Assembly (NCBI RefSeq): GCF_001704155.1
Contig: NZ_CP016294.1
Location: 2,105,501 to 2,169,500, forward strand
Length of the DNA stretch: 64,000 nt
Direction: 5' to 3'
From: Stenotrophomonas rhizophila
Lineage (GTDB): Bacteria > Pseudomonadota > Gammaproteobacteria > Xanthomonadales > Xanthomonadaceae
The position numbers and the translations under genes were made by a program. The notes beneath the pieces were generated by a model. The model saw only the letters and a list, made by a program, of their open reading frames with translations, did no database searches and was not told the origin of the DNA. Positions within the stretch are counted from its first letter, which is position 1; every line of letters begins with the position of its first letter. Positions 1-8,239 of the stretch are shown piece after piece.

Positions 1-563
1 AGCTGGCTGACATTGACGCCGTCGGTGGCGTTGGTGCCGGCGGCCATGTTCGTCACCTTGCGCTCGGCACCTGCAGCGCCCAGCGATACGCTGTTGGCTT
101 CATCAGCGACCGAACCGGTACCCAGCGCAACCGAGTTCTCCGCGCTGGCCGCTGCATTGGCCCCGAAGGCCATCGCGTTGGCCGCACTGGCTGCACTGTT
201 GAATCCCAATGCGGTCGATGCCGCACCGCTGGACGTTGCGCTGCGGCCAATGGCGGTGGAGAACTCGCCCGCCGAGCTGGCCAGTGACCCGACTGCGGTG
301 GAATTATTGCCCGCAGCGTTGGCGTCAGTACCGAAGGCGGTGGACGTGCCGCCGGCTGCGCTGGCGCCATCGCCGCAGGCGAAGGCGCTTCCGCCGGTGG
401 CCGTGGGGGCGGTACCGCCGGTCTGGTTGCAGACCGACTGGGCAAGTGCTGGAGAAGCTGCTGACAGGAACACGCCCAACGCAGCGGCGGTGATGAGGAG
501 GGAACGGGCGGAGGTCGCGCGCGAAACACCACGCAGTGCAATGCGATACCAGGAACGATCCAT
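1..563 (-). CDS. Trimeric autotransporter adhesin (YadA-like), 5' part only
   Basis: The gene reads leftward from an ATG at 563 and leaves the window, so only 187 N-terminal residues are visible. Residues 1-42 form a basic start plus a hydrophobic segment ending SPALA, a signal peptide. Residues 60-150 hold YadA-type head repeats of about 14 residues ([40 protein letters not shown]). These are followed by the neck/stalk signature [15 protein letters not shown] at the edge. This family forms homotrimeric outer-membrane fibres used in adhesion and biofilm formation. GAGGA lies about 8 bases before the ATG, supporting the start. The long ESPR signal extension common in large adhesins is absent. 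It lies downstream of fleQ in the same direction, separated by a terminator and repeats. Confidence 0.85.
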   Translation of the reverse strand, partial: MDRSWYRIALRGVSRATSARSLLITAAALGVFLSAASPALAQSVCNQTGGTAPTATGGSAFACGDGASAAGGTSTAFGTDANAAGNNSTAVGSLASSAGEFSTAIGRSATSSGAASTALGFNSAASAANAMAFGANAAASAENSVALGTGSVADEANSVSLGAAGAERKVTNMAAGTNATDGVNVSQ

Positions 564-727
564 GGCGGAGATCCTCGGGTGGCAGCGCGCCCGCCGGGGC
601 AATGCCGGTCAGACGATCTGCATGAATCCCCCGATTCCCCGTACGCGTCTCCCCCGCATACGGCTGCTGGCGACGCTATTCCCGATGCCGTCACGGTGAG
701 GTGAAGGGCCATCGCAGGAACTGCCGT

Positions 728-935
728 ATCCGGATTCCACCGGCGCCCGTAACAATTCGCAATCCGGATCCCACCGGCGCCCGTAACAATTCGTAGCGCC
801 GACTGTTAGTCGGCGACTGCGCGCAGCGCGGCGCAAGCATCCGGAGCCGGTGTGCAATCGGTTGCGACGATGCCACCGACGTTTAGGCAATCCGAAGCCG
901 ACCGTCAGACATCCTGACGCCGGAACGAAGTAAGA
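728..935 (+). repeat. Composite intergenic repeat, copy 1, with duplicated arm
   Basis: Two 32-bp near-identical arms (728-759 and 762-793, period 34) carry the GGCGCCCGTAACAATTCG block. The second runs into a GTAG-headed REP hairpin (GCCGACT-GTT-AGTCGGC, about 798-814) and a GCGCGCAGCGCGG stem. Two direct repeats of the TCCGAAGCCG type (about 839 and 891) then flank a roughly 40-bp spacer, and the copy ends near CCGGAACGAAG. The rest of the 463-bp gap between the adhesin gene and fleQ holds only the fleQ terminator. GTAG-headed REPs are known in Stenotrophomonas (SMAG elements); the longer composite is my reading of the alignment between copies. Confidence 0.75.
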
Positions 936-976
936 GACGCCGTCCGGACCAATCGATCCCATCGGCTAAAACGCAG

Positions 977-1002
977 AAAGGCCCGGTGTAAACCGGGCCT
1001 TT
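977..1002 (-). terminator. Terminator downstream of fleQ
   Basis: A perfect 10-bp stem (AAAGGCCCGG / CCGGGCCTTT) with a 6-base loop and flanking A/T runs starts 25 bases past the fleQ stop codon. It should end the rpoN-vemR-fleQ transcript. Confidence 0.85.
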
Positions 1003-1026
1003 CCGACTATGCGCATCCTGCAAACA

Positions 1027-2517
1027 TCAACCGGCCAGCTCTGCCTGGTCCCGCTCGATCCCATACTTGCGCAGCTTCTCCACCAGCGTGGTACGCCGCA
1101 GGCCAAGCAGCTGCGCGGCATGCGCCACCACGCCCTGCGTGCGCTCCAGCGCCTCGTTGATCAGGGTCAGCTCGATGTTGGCCATGTGGTTGCGCAGGTC
1201 CAGGCCGGCGTCGGGCAGGGCCGGGGACTTGTCGGCCGGGACGGCGCCGTTCGCTGCCGCTGCACCCGTCGCCGGGGCGTGGAACGAGAAGCTGCGCAGG
1301 TCCAGGCGGTCCTCACCAGCCGGTGCCGGCGCCGCTGCTGCAACCGGCGCTGCCACCGCGAAATCACCGCGATACCGTGCCGGCAGGTCCTGCACCCGAA
1401 CGTTGCCGCCCGGGTGCAACACGGCCAGGCGCTCCACGAGGTTGGTCAGCTCGCGCACGTTGCCCGGCCATTCGTAGGCGGCCAGGGCCTGCAGCGCTTC
1501 CGGGCTGAAACGCACTTCGCCGCGGCCGGTGCGGGCCAGCTGGCCGGCAATGGTGGTGACCAGTGCGGGCAGGTCTTCGCTACGCTCGCGCAGCGCCGGC
1601 ACTTCGATCGGGAACACATTGAGCCGGTAGAACAGATCCTCGCGGAACTTGCCATCGGCAATGCGCGATTCCAGGTCACGGTGGGTTGCGGCGATCACCC
1701 GTACGTTGCAGCGGATGGTCTGGTTGCCGCCTACGCGCTCGAAGCTGCGTTCCTGCAGCACGCGCAGCAGCTTGACCTGCATCGGCAGGCTCATGTCGCC
1801 GATTTCGTCCAGCAGCAGGGTGCCGCCTTCGGCCATTTCGAAGCGGCCCTTGCGTGCGCTGAGTGCGCCGGTGAATGCACCCTTTTCGTGACCGAACAGT
1901 TCGCTTTCCAGCAGGTCGGCCGGAATCGCGCCGCAGTTGATCGCCACGAACGGGCCATCGCGGCGCGGCGAGCGCTGGTGGATCGAACGCGACACCACTT
2001 CCTTGCCGGTACCCGATTCGCCCAGCACCAGCACGGTGGTGTCGAAAGCGGCCACCTGCTCGATCATCTGGCGCAGCGCGCTCACCGCCGCACCCTCGCC
2101 GGTGGGACCCTGGTCCTGGCTGGCGCCGGCCTGGTGTTCGGCATCGAGCCGCTTCAGGCTGGCACGGCGCAGCAGGGCTTCCATCTGCGCGTGGCGCAGC
2201 GGGGCTTCCAACGGCCATACATTGGCCTCATGCAGGCCGTGGCGCTGGGCGAACGCGGCAGCATCGCCGTCAATCAGCATCACCGGCGGCGGCAGGCCGC
2301 CCTGGCCGGCCCACGCGAACAGCGCTTCACTGCGCGCGCCCGGCTCCAGGCCGCCGATGATCACGGCCATCCAGTCGGTGGCACGGTGGCGGGTGGTATC
2401 GAAATCGGCCGCGTCGGCAATCCAGCGCGGGTTGAAGTCCATGAATTCCAGCAGGCCAACGGTGCGCTCGGCGCGCACGGCGTCGTTGTCCAGCACCAGG
2501 ATGCGCGACTCGCTCAT
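1027..2517 (-). CDS. fleQ: Sigma-54-dependent flagellar master regulator FleQ
   Basis: FleQ activates early flagellar genes with RpoN sigma-54 and in related bacteria binds cyclic-di-GMP. The 496-residue protein has an atypical receiver-like N-terminal FleQ domain (about 5-115) lacking a clear phosphoacceptor. It is followed by an AAA+ sigma-54 activation domain (about 140-375) with Walker A GESGTGKE (166-173), the sigma-54 contact loop GAFTGA (213-218) and Walker B LLLDEIGD (234-241), then a Fis-type helix-turn-helix at the C terminus (about 450-490). The ATG at 2517 overlaps the vemR stop by four bases, indicating translational coupling. Sigma-54 promoters at fliD, flgG, flgB and flgA in this window are its likely targets. 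Confidence 0.93.
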   Translation of the reverse strand: MSESRILVLDNDAVRAERTVGLLEFMDFNPRWIADAADFDTTRHRATDWMAVIIGGLEPGARSEALFAWAGQGGLPPPVMLIDGDAAAFAQRHGLHEANVWPLEAPLRHAQMEALLRRASLKRLDAEHQAGASQDQGPTGEGAAVSALRQMIEQVAAFDTTVLVLGESGTGKEVVSRSIHQRSPRRDGPFVAINCGAIPADLLESELFGHEKGAFTGALSARKGRFEMAEGGTLLLDEIGDMSLPMQVKLLRVLQERSFERVGGNQTIRCNVRVIAATHRDLESRIADGKFREDLFYRLNVFPIEVPALRERSEDLPALVTTIAGQLARTGRGEVRFSPEALQALAAYEWPGNVRELTNLVERLAVLHPGGNVRVQDLPARYRGDFAVAAPVAAAAPAPAGEDRLDLRSFSFHAPATGAAAANGAVPADKSPALPDAGLDLRNHMANIELTLINEALERTQGVVAHAAQLLGLRRTTLVEKLRKYGIERDQAELAG

Positions 2518-2891
2518 GGCGTCGGCTCCTTCAAGCCCTCCAGGATCGGCATGACCTCCTGGATGTAGGACAGCTTGCTGACGAAATTGTCGGCACCGGC
2601 ACGCAGGGCGTGCTCGCGGTGTTCGACGTCGTCGAAGTGGCTGGCGATGACGATGTAGGGTGCATCGTCCTGGGTCTTGATCAGGCGGGTGGCCTGCAGC
2701 CCGCCCATTTCCGGCATGGCCAGGTCCATCAGCACCACCTGCGGGCGCAGCGACTCGGAACGCTCGATGGCTTCCAGGCCATTGCCGGCGCTGCCGACCA
2801 CATCGAGCCAGTCGACCTTGCGGAAGTGGCGCATGGCGGCGTTGATGAAGCCCTCGTGGTCATCGACCAGCAGGACGGTGAGCTTGTTCAT
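2514..2891 (-). CDS. vemR: Single-domain response regulator (VemR-like)
   Basis: The 125-residue protein is a lone CheY-like receiver domain with no output domain. It has the acidic pair DD (10-11), phosphoacceptor Asp56 in [11 protein letters not shown], and a late conserved Lys in VSKLS. Its position between rpoN and fleQ matches vemR of Xanthomonas campestris, which affects motility, exopolysaccharide and virulence; the name rests on this gene order and size. It overlaps fleQ by four bases and follows rpoN by 14 bases, so the three genes are probably co-transcribed. A kinase partner is not adjacent; the RavA-like kinase at 27.4 kb is a candidate by inference from Xanthomonas. Confidence 0.8.
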   Translation of the reverse strand: MNKLTVLLVDDHEGFINAAMRHFRKVDWLDVVGSAGNGLEAIERSESLRPQVVLMDLAMPEMGGLQATRLIKTQDDAPYIVIASHFDDVEHREHALRAGADNFVSKLSYIQEVMPILEGLKEPTP

Positions 2892-2905
2892 GTCGTGTAC
2901 TTCCT

Positions 2906-4315
2906 TCAGCCCACCCGGGCCAGTAGCGGGGTGCGGGCATTGTGCCGGCGGCGTTCCCGGGCCGGGGCGATGTCCAGTTGTTCGCGGTATTTTGCAACGG
3001 TTCGGCGGGCAATGTTCACGCCCTGACGTGACAGAAGTCCCGCAATGGCCTCATCAGCCAGCGGACGACCGGCTGGTTCGGCATCGATCAGGCGCCGGAC
3101 CATGGCCTTCACGGCCTGGCCGGAGACGCTGGCGCCTTCCAGGCGCACGGCAAAGAAGTGCTTCAGCTCCAGGGTGCCGCGCGGGGTCTGCAGGTACTTG
3201 CCGGTGGTGATGCGCGAGACGGTGGACTCGTGCATGCCGATGGCATCGGCCACTTCCTTCAGGGTCAGCGGGGCCATGGCCTCTTCGCCGCGGGTGAGGA
3301 AGCCGGCCTGGCGTTCGATGATGACGCGGGTGGTGCGCAGCAGGGTGTCGTAGCGCATGGACAGGCCACGGGTCAGCCAGCGGGCTTCCTGCAGCATGTC
3401 GCGCAACGGCTGGGCACTGTCGCCGGCATCGGCCAGGGCACTTTCGTAGGTGGGGTTGATGCTCAGGCGGCGGCTGGTGGCCGGGTTGAGCGCCACGCGC
3501 CACTGGCCATCGGCGTGCCAGGCCACCACGTCGGGGATGACCGCGCCGGACGTATCCGGCAGCAGGCTGTCGCCCGGGCGCGGCTGCAGCGAGAGGATCA
3601 GGCGCACTGCTTCGTGGATGTCGGCGACTTCCGCATCCAGCTGGCGGGCCAGGGCGGGGTAGTCGTGCGCGGCCAGGGCGTCCAGGCCGTGGTCCAGCAC
3701 CCGCAGGGCCAGGTGGCGGGCCGGCACGCGGCCGTGCAGGGCGCGCAGCTGGACCGAGAGGCATTCGTGCAGGTCGCGGGCGGCCAGGCCGGCCGGGTCG
3801 CCGTGCAGGATCTGCTGGCGCACCGCTTCCACACCGGCGGCGTCCACGTCGCAATGGGCGCTGGCCAGCAGGGTCAGCTGCTCCAGCGGAGCGTCCAGGT
3901 AGCCGGCATCGTCGCAGTGCTCCAGCCAGAAGCGGGCCACGGCCAGTCCGCGTGCGTCCAGTTCCAGCGACAGGCGCTGCAGGGCGCGCAGCTGCGGGTC
4001 GCTGGATTCGTCGGCGGCAATGCGCTGCAGGCGGTCGTCGTCGCCATCGTGCCAGCTGGCCCCGGCCACGTCCCACATTGCAGGCTCGGGCAGTTCGTCG
4101 AAGGCGGCCACTTCCACGGTGGTGCCGGCTTCGCCGGTCTCGGCGGTGTCGGGCGCGGGCGCTTCTTCCAGCTCCAGCAGCGGGTTGGTGTCCAGTGCGC
4201 GGCGGATTTCCAGCTCCAGCTGCATGCCGTCCAGCTGCAGCAATCGGATCGACTGCAGCAATTGCGGCGTGAGGTGCAGCTGCTGACCCATCTGGGTCGA
4301 CATCATCGGCTTCAT
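2906..4315 (-). CDS. rpoN: RNA polymerase sigma-54 factor (flagellar RpoN2 type)
   Basis: The protein directs RNA polymerase to -24/-12 promoters and needs an activator such as FleQ. From the chosen ATG it is 470 residues. The N-terminal activator-interacting region is glutamine/leucine-rich (MGQQLHLTPQLLQSIRLLQ), the core-binding region is central, and the C terminus holds a helix-turn-helix and the RpoN box ARRTVAKYRE (about 436-445). The frame is open 48 bases further upstream, but family members begin at the MKP(M)xxTQ-type N terminus, so 4315 is preferred. Xanthomonads often carry a second rpoN copy; this one, next to vemR-fleQ, corresponds to the flagellar RpoN2. Confidence 0.92.
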   Translation of the reverse strand: MKPMMSTQMGQQLHLTPQLLQSIRLLQLDGMQLELEIRRALDTNPLLELEEAPAPDTAETGEAGTTVEVAAFDELPEPAMWDVAGASWHDGDDDRLQRIAADESSDPQLRALQRLSLELDARGLAVARFWLEHCDDAGYLDAPLEQLTLLASAHCDVDAAGVEAVRQQILHGDPAGLAARDLHECLSVQLRALHGRVPARHLALRVLDHGLDALAAHDYPALARQLDAEVADIHEAVRLILSLQPRPGDSLLPDTSGAVIPDVVAWHADGQWRVALNPATSRRLSINPTYESALADAGDSAQPLRDMLQEARWLTRGLSMRYDTLLRTTRVIIERQAGFLTRGEEAMAPLTLKEVADAIGMHESTVSRITTGKYLQTPRGTLELKHFFAVRLEGASVSGQAVKAMVRRLIDAEPAGRPLADEAIAGLLSRQGVNIARRTVAKYREQLDIAPARERRRHNARTPLLARVG

Positions 4316-4579
4316 GTGGTGTATCCCCGTCGCCCCGAGCCCCCGGTGCGTTATGGAACACATCTTGCTTGTGATCCCGTGGGGGCGAAATCAGGGGGTT
4401 CCCTAGCGGGGTCGTCAGGTTCCCGACAGCGTGTGGGGAGATTCCTGACGGTATGTCTGGTTATTTGACGCTGGGCGCGGCGGGGATCGCTGTTTCCGCG
4501 GTGTCTTCGGCTGCGTCCCGATCAAAAACCCGGCGCTCGTGGCCGCTGTGGCAGGCAGATGTCGGGGAATCGACGCCGG

Positions 4580-5212
4580 TTATTCCAGTTCGTGCTGGTG
4601 ACGCGCGGCCAGCAACAGCAGATCGTTGGCGCGGCGGCAGCCCAGCGATTCCATCATGCGCGCGCGGTGGGTTTCCACCGTCTTGACGCTGATGCCCAGG
4701 TCGGCGGCGATTTCCTTGTTGCTTTCACCCTTGCCGATCTGGCGCAGGATCTCGCGCTGGCGCGGCGAGAGCGCGGCAATGCCGACCGGCTTTTCCCTGC
4801 CCAGCATGGGCGCCAGCATCTTGGCCGAGATCTGCGGGCTCAGGAACACCTGGCCGGCATGGGCGGCGCGCAGGGCCAGGTCGAGCTCCTGGGGGGCGGC
4901 GTCCTTGACCACGAAGCCCACCGCACCGCGGTCCAGTGCATCGCGCACGTGCACGGCGTCGTCGTGCATGGTCATCATCACCACGCGGGTGCCCGGCGCG
5001 CGGACCAGGATGTCGCTCAGGGCTTCCAGCCCGGTACGACCGGGCAGGGACAGGTCCATCAGGATCACATCGGGCGAATGCAGCAGGGCCATTTCAAGCG
5101 CCTCCTTTGCATTGCTGGCCTCTGCGGCGACCTCGACGTCGGCAAAGCCCTGGAGCAGGCGGCTTAGGCCGGCGCGGACCAGGGTGTGATCGTCGACGAT
5201 GAGAACGCGCAC
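4580..5212 (-). CDS. LuxR/NarL-family response regulator
   Basis: The 210-residue protein has a receiver domain (1-120: acidic DD at 7-8, phosphoacceptor Asp53 in LMDLSLPGRTG, Lys in VVKDA) and a C-terminal LuxR-type DNA-binding domain (about 145-205: LSPRQREILRQIGKGESNKEIAADLGISVKTVETHR). The start is a GTG with no obvious Shine-Dalgarno sequence. A 9-bp inverted repeat lies 13 bases upstream. No histidine kinase is adjacent, so the signal is unknown; position between the fliD-fliS-fliT group and rpoN suggests a flagellar or motility role. Its target genes cannot be read from the sequence. Confidence 0.85.
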   Translation of the reverse strand: MRVLIVDDHTLVRAGLSRLLQGFADVEVAAEASNAKEALEMALLHSPDVILMDLSLPGRTGLEALSDILVRAPGTRVVMMTMHDDAVHVRDALDRGAVGFVVKDAAPQELDLALRAAHAGQVFLSPQISAKMLAPMLGREKPVGIAALSPRQREILRQIGKGESNKEIAADLGISVKTVETHRARMMESLGCRRANDLLLLAARHQHELE

Positions 5213-5224
5213 GGGCAGAGGAGA

Positions 5225-5253
5225 TGTGAAGAAAAGAAGTTCTTCACATTATC
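5225..5253 (-). promoter_or_regulatory. Inverted repeat next to a possible -10 box
   Basis: TGTGAAGAA and TTCTTCACA form a perfect 9-bp inverted repeat with a 6-base centre (5225-5248). On the minus strand a GATAAT-like -10 (5248-5253), with a weak TCTTTA 17 bases upstream, abuts it. The repeat would therefore cover the start site of the response regulator gene, as an operator or a leader hairpin. Confidence 0.4.
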
Positions 5254-5269
5254 CTAGCGCGGCTCTTTA

Positions 5270-5854
5270 TTAAAGACCGCGCCGCCGGGAATCCGCCACC
5301 TGCCGCCGGTGCAGCCGGAACAGGTGCCGCTCCAGCGCCATTTCCAGCCCATCGCTCATGGGCGCGAAGCGCAGCCAGAGGAAACACGAGCCGGCACCGG
5401 TGGCCGCTTCGGCCAGCACGGTGACGGGCAGGTCGATGTGGTCGGGCAGCCAGTCGCAGGGCTGCAGGCGGATCACCCCCAGGCTGCCGGCCGCAGCACC
5501 GGTGCGGGCGCCCAGTTCCAGGCGGATGCCCCGGCGCGACCAGCGCAGCGGGCGCAGGTCCAGGTCCTGGGCGCTCTGCCGCACCAGTCGGCCGAGCAGC
5601 ACCATGGTCAGGTCCAGCTTGGCTTCCAGGCGCTGCAGCTGGGCGCTGGATTCGCCACGGTCGTCATGGCCGTCATCACCCCGGGAATCCTCGACCAGGG
5701 CAACGCTGCGCAGCAGGGTTTCGGCGCTGCCGGGGCGGATCACGCTGCTGCCCAGGCGGAATTCGGCGGGCAGGGCGACATCGCAGCTCAGCGTTTCATC
5801 GAACAGCTCGCTCTCGGCCGGATGATGGATGTCGCTGGGGCGAAGTTCGCTCAT
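5270..5854 (-). CDS. PilZ-like protein of the flagellar cluster
   Basis: The 194-residue protein has no signal peptide or membrane segment. Its second half (about 95-180) resembles a PilZ domain: WSRRGIRLEL recalls the family's D/NxSxxGhrl strand, and later beta-rich segments (LPVTVLAEA, CFLWLRFAPM) fit the barrel. An unambiguous RxxxR cyclic-di-GMP motif is not seen, so ligand binding is uncertain. The start codon overlaps the stop of the fliT-like gene by four bases, placing it in the fliD-fliS-fliT operon, where Xanthomonas also carries a PilZ gene. If functional it may couple cyclic-di-GMP to flagellar assembly or motor output. It could also be an unrelated conserved protein. Confidence 0.55.
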   Translation of the reverse strand: MSELRPSDIHHPAESELFDETLSCDVALPAEFRLGSSVIRPGSAETLLRSVALVEDSRGDDGHDDRGESSAQLQRLEAKLDLTMVLLGRLVRQSAQDLDLRPLRWSRRGIRLELGARTGAAAGSLGVIRLQPCDWLPDHIDLPVTVLAEAATGAGSCFLWLRFAPMSDGLEMALERHLFRLHRRQVADSRRRGL

Positions 5855-6165
5855 GTCAAAGATTCTGCCCGGAGGTAAGCGAGAGACGCGCGAACGGCGC
5901 GTCGGTCGGCGGTGAGGTGGCTGCCCGCTTCGTCGCGGCGGGCCGCCATGCGGATGCTGACCTGCTGCTGGCGGGCGATCAGCCCACGCAGCGAGCCGGC
6001 GTCGATGCGGGCCTCGTGTTCGTCCAGGTACGCACGTACCTGCTGGTCGTAGGCGTCCATCAGGCGCTGGGTCAGGTCGTGGTCATCACCTTCAACCGCG
6101 CCCGACAGCTTGTCCAGCGCATCATGCAGGAGGTGAAGGACGTCGGGGGCGAGTGAGGCGTGCAT
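5851..6165 (-). CDS. fliT: FliT-like flagellar chaperone
   Basis: The 104-residue, mostly helical, charged protein has the size and position of FliT, which binds the filament cap protein FliD and in enterics also regulates class-2 flagellar genes. Sequence similarity in this family is weak, so the call rests mainly on synteny directly after fliS. The ATG at 6165 shares one base with the fliS stop (TGATG). The reading frame is open further upstream, but a longer start would run into fliS. The stop overlaps the PilZ-like gene by four bases. Confidence 0.65.
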   Translation of the reverse strand: MHASLAPDVLHLLHDALDKLSGAVEGDDHDLTQRLMDAYDQQVRAYLDEHEARIDAGSLRGLIARQQQVSIRMAARRDEAGSHLTADRRAVRASLAYLRAESLT

Positions 6166-6581
6166 CAGGCGCCTGCCGCAGCGGGCTGGCGCTGGTCGTG
6201 CGGGATGGCATTCCACGCAGAATCGATCTCGGTCAGCAGCTGCAGGGCTTCCTGCAGGGCAGCGCCGTCGTTGTGCAGGTTGGCATCGGTCAGGCGCTGC
6301 ATGACGTAGTCGTACAGGGCCGACAGGTTGCCGGCGATGTCGCCGCCGGCTTCGTGGTCGAGCGAGCCATTGAGGTGGCCGACAATGGCGCAGGCCTCGC
6401 CGATGGCCTTGCCCTTGCGGGCCTGGTCGTTGCGCTCCAGGCAGGCCTCGGCCAGGCGGATGCGCTCGCAGGCACCGGTCAGCAGCATGGCGACCAGTTT
6501 ATGCGGGTCGGCATCGTTGACGGCGCTGGAAACGCCGACCTTGCGGTACTGCTCTGCGTACTGACGGCTGGAACCGTACAT
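6165..6581 (-). CDS. fliS: Flagellin export chaperone FliS
   Basis: FliS binds the disordered C terminus of flagellin in the cytoplasm and delivers it to the flagellar export gate. The 138-residue protein begins MYGSSRQYAEQYRKV and shows the family features: the AxxxDPHKLVxMLL helix, LERNDQARKGKAIG, and the final IDSAWNAI helix. The ATG at 6581 has a strong GAGGAGAA ribosome binding site; the open frame extends 33 bases further without such a site. It lies 101 bases after fliD. With four flagellins nearby it must serve several clients. Confidence 0.93.
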   Translation of the reverse strand: MYGSSRQYAEQYRKVGVSSAVNDADPHKLVAMLLTGACERIRLAEACLERNDQARKGKAIGEACAIVGHLNGSLDHEAGGDIAGNLSALYDYVMQRLTDANLHNDGAALQEALQLLTEIDSAWNAIPHDQRQPAAAGA

Positions 6582-6682
6582 TGGAACTTCTCCTCTGGGA
6601 CCCACGCCAGACATCAGGTGGTGGGTGCTGCCATGAATATCGGCGGTGCGGTGCGGAAACTTGAGCGTTGCCGCGCGGCGGG

Positions 6683-8041
6683 TCAGCTGCTGGTCTTCTT
6701 GGCCAGTGCCTGGGTCAGGCTGTCGCTGGTGGTCTGCATCTGGGTAACCAGGGTTTCCATGGCGGTGAACTGCTTGGTGTAGCGGTCGGAAACCTTTTCC
6801 ATGCGCGCGTCGAGCGCGTCCAGGCGGCTTTCCAGGTCCTTGATCTGCTTGTTCAGCGAATTGGTGCGCTGGGTGAGGGTGCCGGTTTCCTTGTCCAGGT
6901 TGCTCTTGATGAGCGTGTCCATGGGCTTGCCGATGGCGCCGTCCTTGCCGAACAGGCGGGACACGGCATCGGGGTCCTTGCCGATGGCGGTCTCCATCTT
7001 GCCGCTGTCCAGGGTCAGGCTGCCGTCGGCCGCCATGGTGACGCCCATGTCCTTGAGGCCGTTGATGTTGCTGCTGAACTGGCTGCGCAGCTGCTGCTGC
7101 AGGCCGCGCACCATGGCGTCGCCAGTGAGTGCGGCGGCGGTCTTGCTGGTGGCGTTGTAGGCGCTGGTGGACTTCAGCGCGCTGTTCATGGCGTTGTAGG
7201 CGGCCACGAAGGCGGCCATGTCGGTCTTGACCGCAGTGTTGTCGCGGGTAATCGTCAGGGTCTGGGTCTTGCCTGCTTCAGTGCCGGCCTTGGTCAGGGT
7301 CAGGTTCACGCCGGGCACGATGTCGCTGATCGTGTTGGAGCTGGAGGTACGGGTGAACCCGTCGACGACGACCACGGCATCCTTGGGCTCGACGGTCTGG
7401 GTCATCGGGGAGCCGGCGGTGCCGTCGTAGGTCAGGGCAGCCAGGCCGCCGTTGCCGCCGCTGGCGGTGATCTTGACGGCACCCGACAGGCCGGTATCGA
7501 CGGCACTGAGCATCAGATGCTGGCCATCGTCGGCGGTGATGACGCTGGCGCTGACCACTTTGCCGCCGGCGGCCTTGTTGATGGCCGCGGCGATGTCGCT
7601 GAGCTTGCTGTCGGCGTTGATGGTGACGTCGAGGGTCTTGTCGCCATAGGCGATGGTCAGGGTGCCGTCGCCGATGACGGTGTCCTTGGCGAAGGCGCCG
7701 GAGCTGAGCTTCTGGCCCTGGGCCAGGGATTTGACTTCCACCTGGTGGGTGCCGGCAGAGGCGGAGGCGGCGCCTTCGCTGGTGTCGATGCTGGCGGAGA
7801 AGTTGGAGTCGGTGATGGTACTGGCTTTGAAGGACGGCTTGTCGGCGTTCTTGATCAGGCTGGCCAGGGTGGTCTGCAGGTTGGTCATGCCACTGGTCAG
7901 GGTGGCCAGCGCCGACAATTTGGCACTGGCGGCGGTACCGGCGGAATTGATCTGGTTTTCCTGCGGTTCGCGCTCCTTGGCGACCAGCTGGGCCACCAGG
8001 GTGGGAATATCGAGGCCGGTACCAATGGTGCCAATCGCCAT
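6683..8041 (-). CDS. fliD: Flagellar filament capping protein FliD
   Basis: FliD forms the cap under which exported flagellin monomers are inserted at the filament tip. From the ATG at 8041 the protein has 452 residues. The conserved N-terminal D0 segment is MAIGTIGTGLDIPTLVAQLV, a variable central region rich in Ala, Thr and Gly follows, and a coiled-coil-forming C terminus ends with MQTTSDSLTQALAKK. The longer open frame upstream includes the flagellin terminator and lacks family similarity, so it is not used. A sigma-54 promoter lies 127 bases upstream. fliS, fliT and the PilZ-like gene follow. Confidence 0.95.
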   Translation of the reverse strand: MAIGTIGTGLDIPTLVAQLVAKEREPQENQINSAGTAASAKLSALATLTSGMTNLQTTLASLIKNADKPSFKASTITDSNFSASIDTSEGAASASAGTHQVEVKSLAQGQKLSSGAFAKDTVIGDGTLTIAYGDKTLDVTINADSKLSDIAAAINKAAGGKVVSASVITADDGQHLMLSAVDTGLSGAVKITASGGNGGLAALTYDGTAGSPMTQTVEPKDAVVVVDGFTRTSSSNTISDIVPGVNLTLTKAGTEAGKTQTLTITRDNTAVKTDMAAFVAAYNAMNSALKSTSAYNATSKTAAALTGDAMVRGLQQQLRSQFSSNINGLKDMGVTMAADGSLTLDSGKMETAIGKDPDAVSRLFGKDGAIGKPMDTLIKSNLDKETGTLTQRTNSLNKQIKDLESRLDALDARMEKVSDRYTKQFTAMETLVTQMQTTSDSLTQALAKKTSS

Positions 8042-8167
8042 GTCTGCAGTCCTGTCTTGAAATGTGGGCACGCAACCGCCTGCGCTTCCTGCAGGTGGTA
8101 TCGGCCCGGAACGGGGAGGCTTGAGGCCCGTCCACCTGGCGGTGGGCGCGCTGATGCCAAAGCAGGT

Positions 8168-8183
8168 GCAAGCGCCATGCCAA
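8168..8183 (-). promoter_or_regulatory. Sigma-54 promoter of fliD
   Basis: On the minus strand the sequence reads TGGCATG-GCGC-TTGCA, close to the -24/-12 consensus TGGCACG-N4-TTGCW, with GG and GC correctly spaced. It lies upstream of fliD, between the fliC1 terminator and fliD, so fliD has FleQ/RpoN-dependent transcription separate from the flagellins. Confidence 0.8.
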
Positions 8184-8191
8184 AACCATGA

Positions 8192-8218
8192 AAAAACCCC
8201 GCCGAAGCGGGGTTTTTC
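8192..8218 (-). terminator. Terminator of flagellin gene 1
   Basis: An AAAAAACCCCG / CGGGGTTTTT hairpin with a T tract lies 22 bases after the first flagellin stop. Closely similar hairpins follow each of the other three flagellin genes. Confidence 0.9.
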
Positions 8219-8239
8219 GTCACGCAACTGCAATAGCGG

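Noticed and set aside
1009-2568. Long plus-strand open frame opposite fleQ
   Set aside because: Histidine/glutamine-rich translation with no domain; it is the antisense shadow of fleQ in GC-rich DNA.
4413-4450. CGTCAGG / CCTGACG inverted repeat upstream of rpoN
   Set aside because: Seven-base arms 24 bases apart are expected by chance in this composition; no promoter elements are positioned around it.
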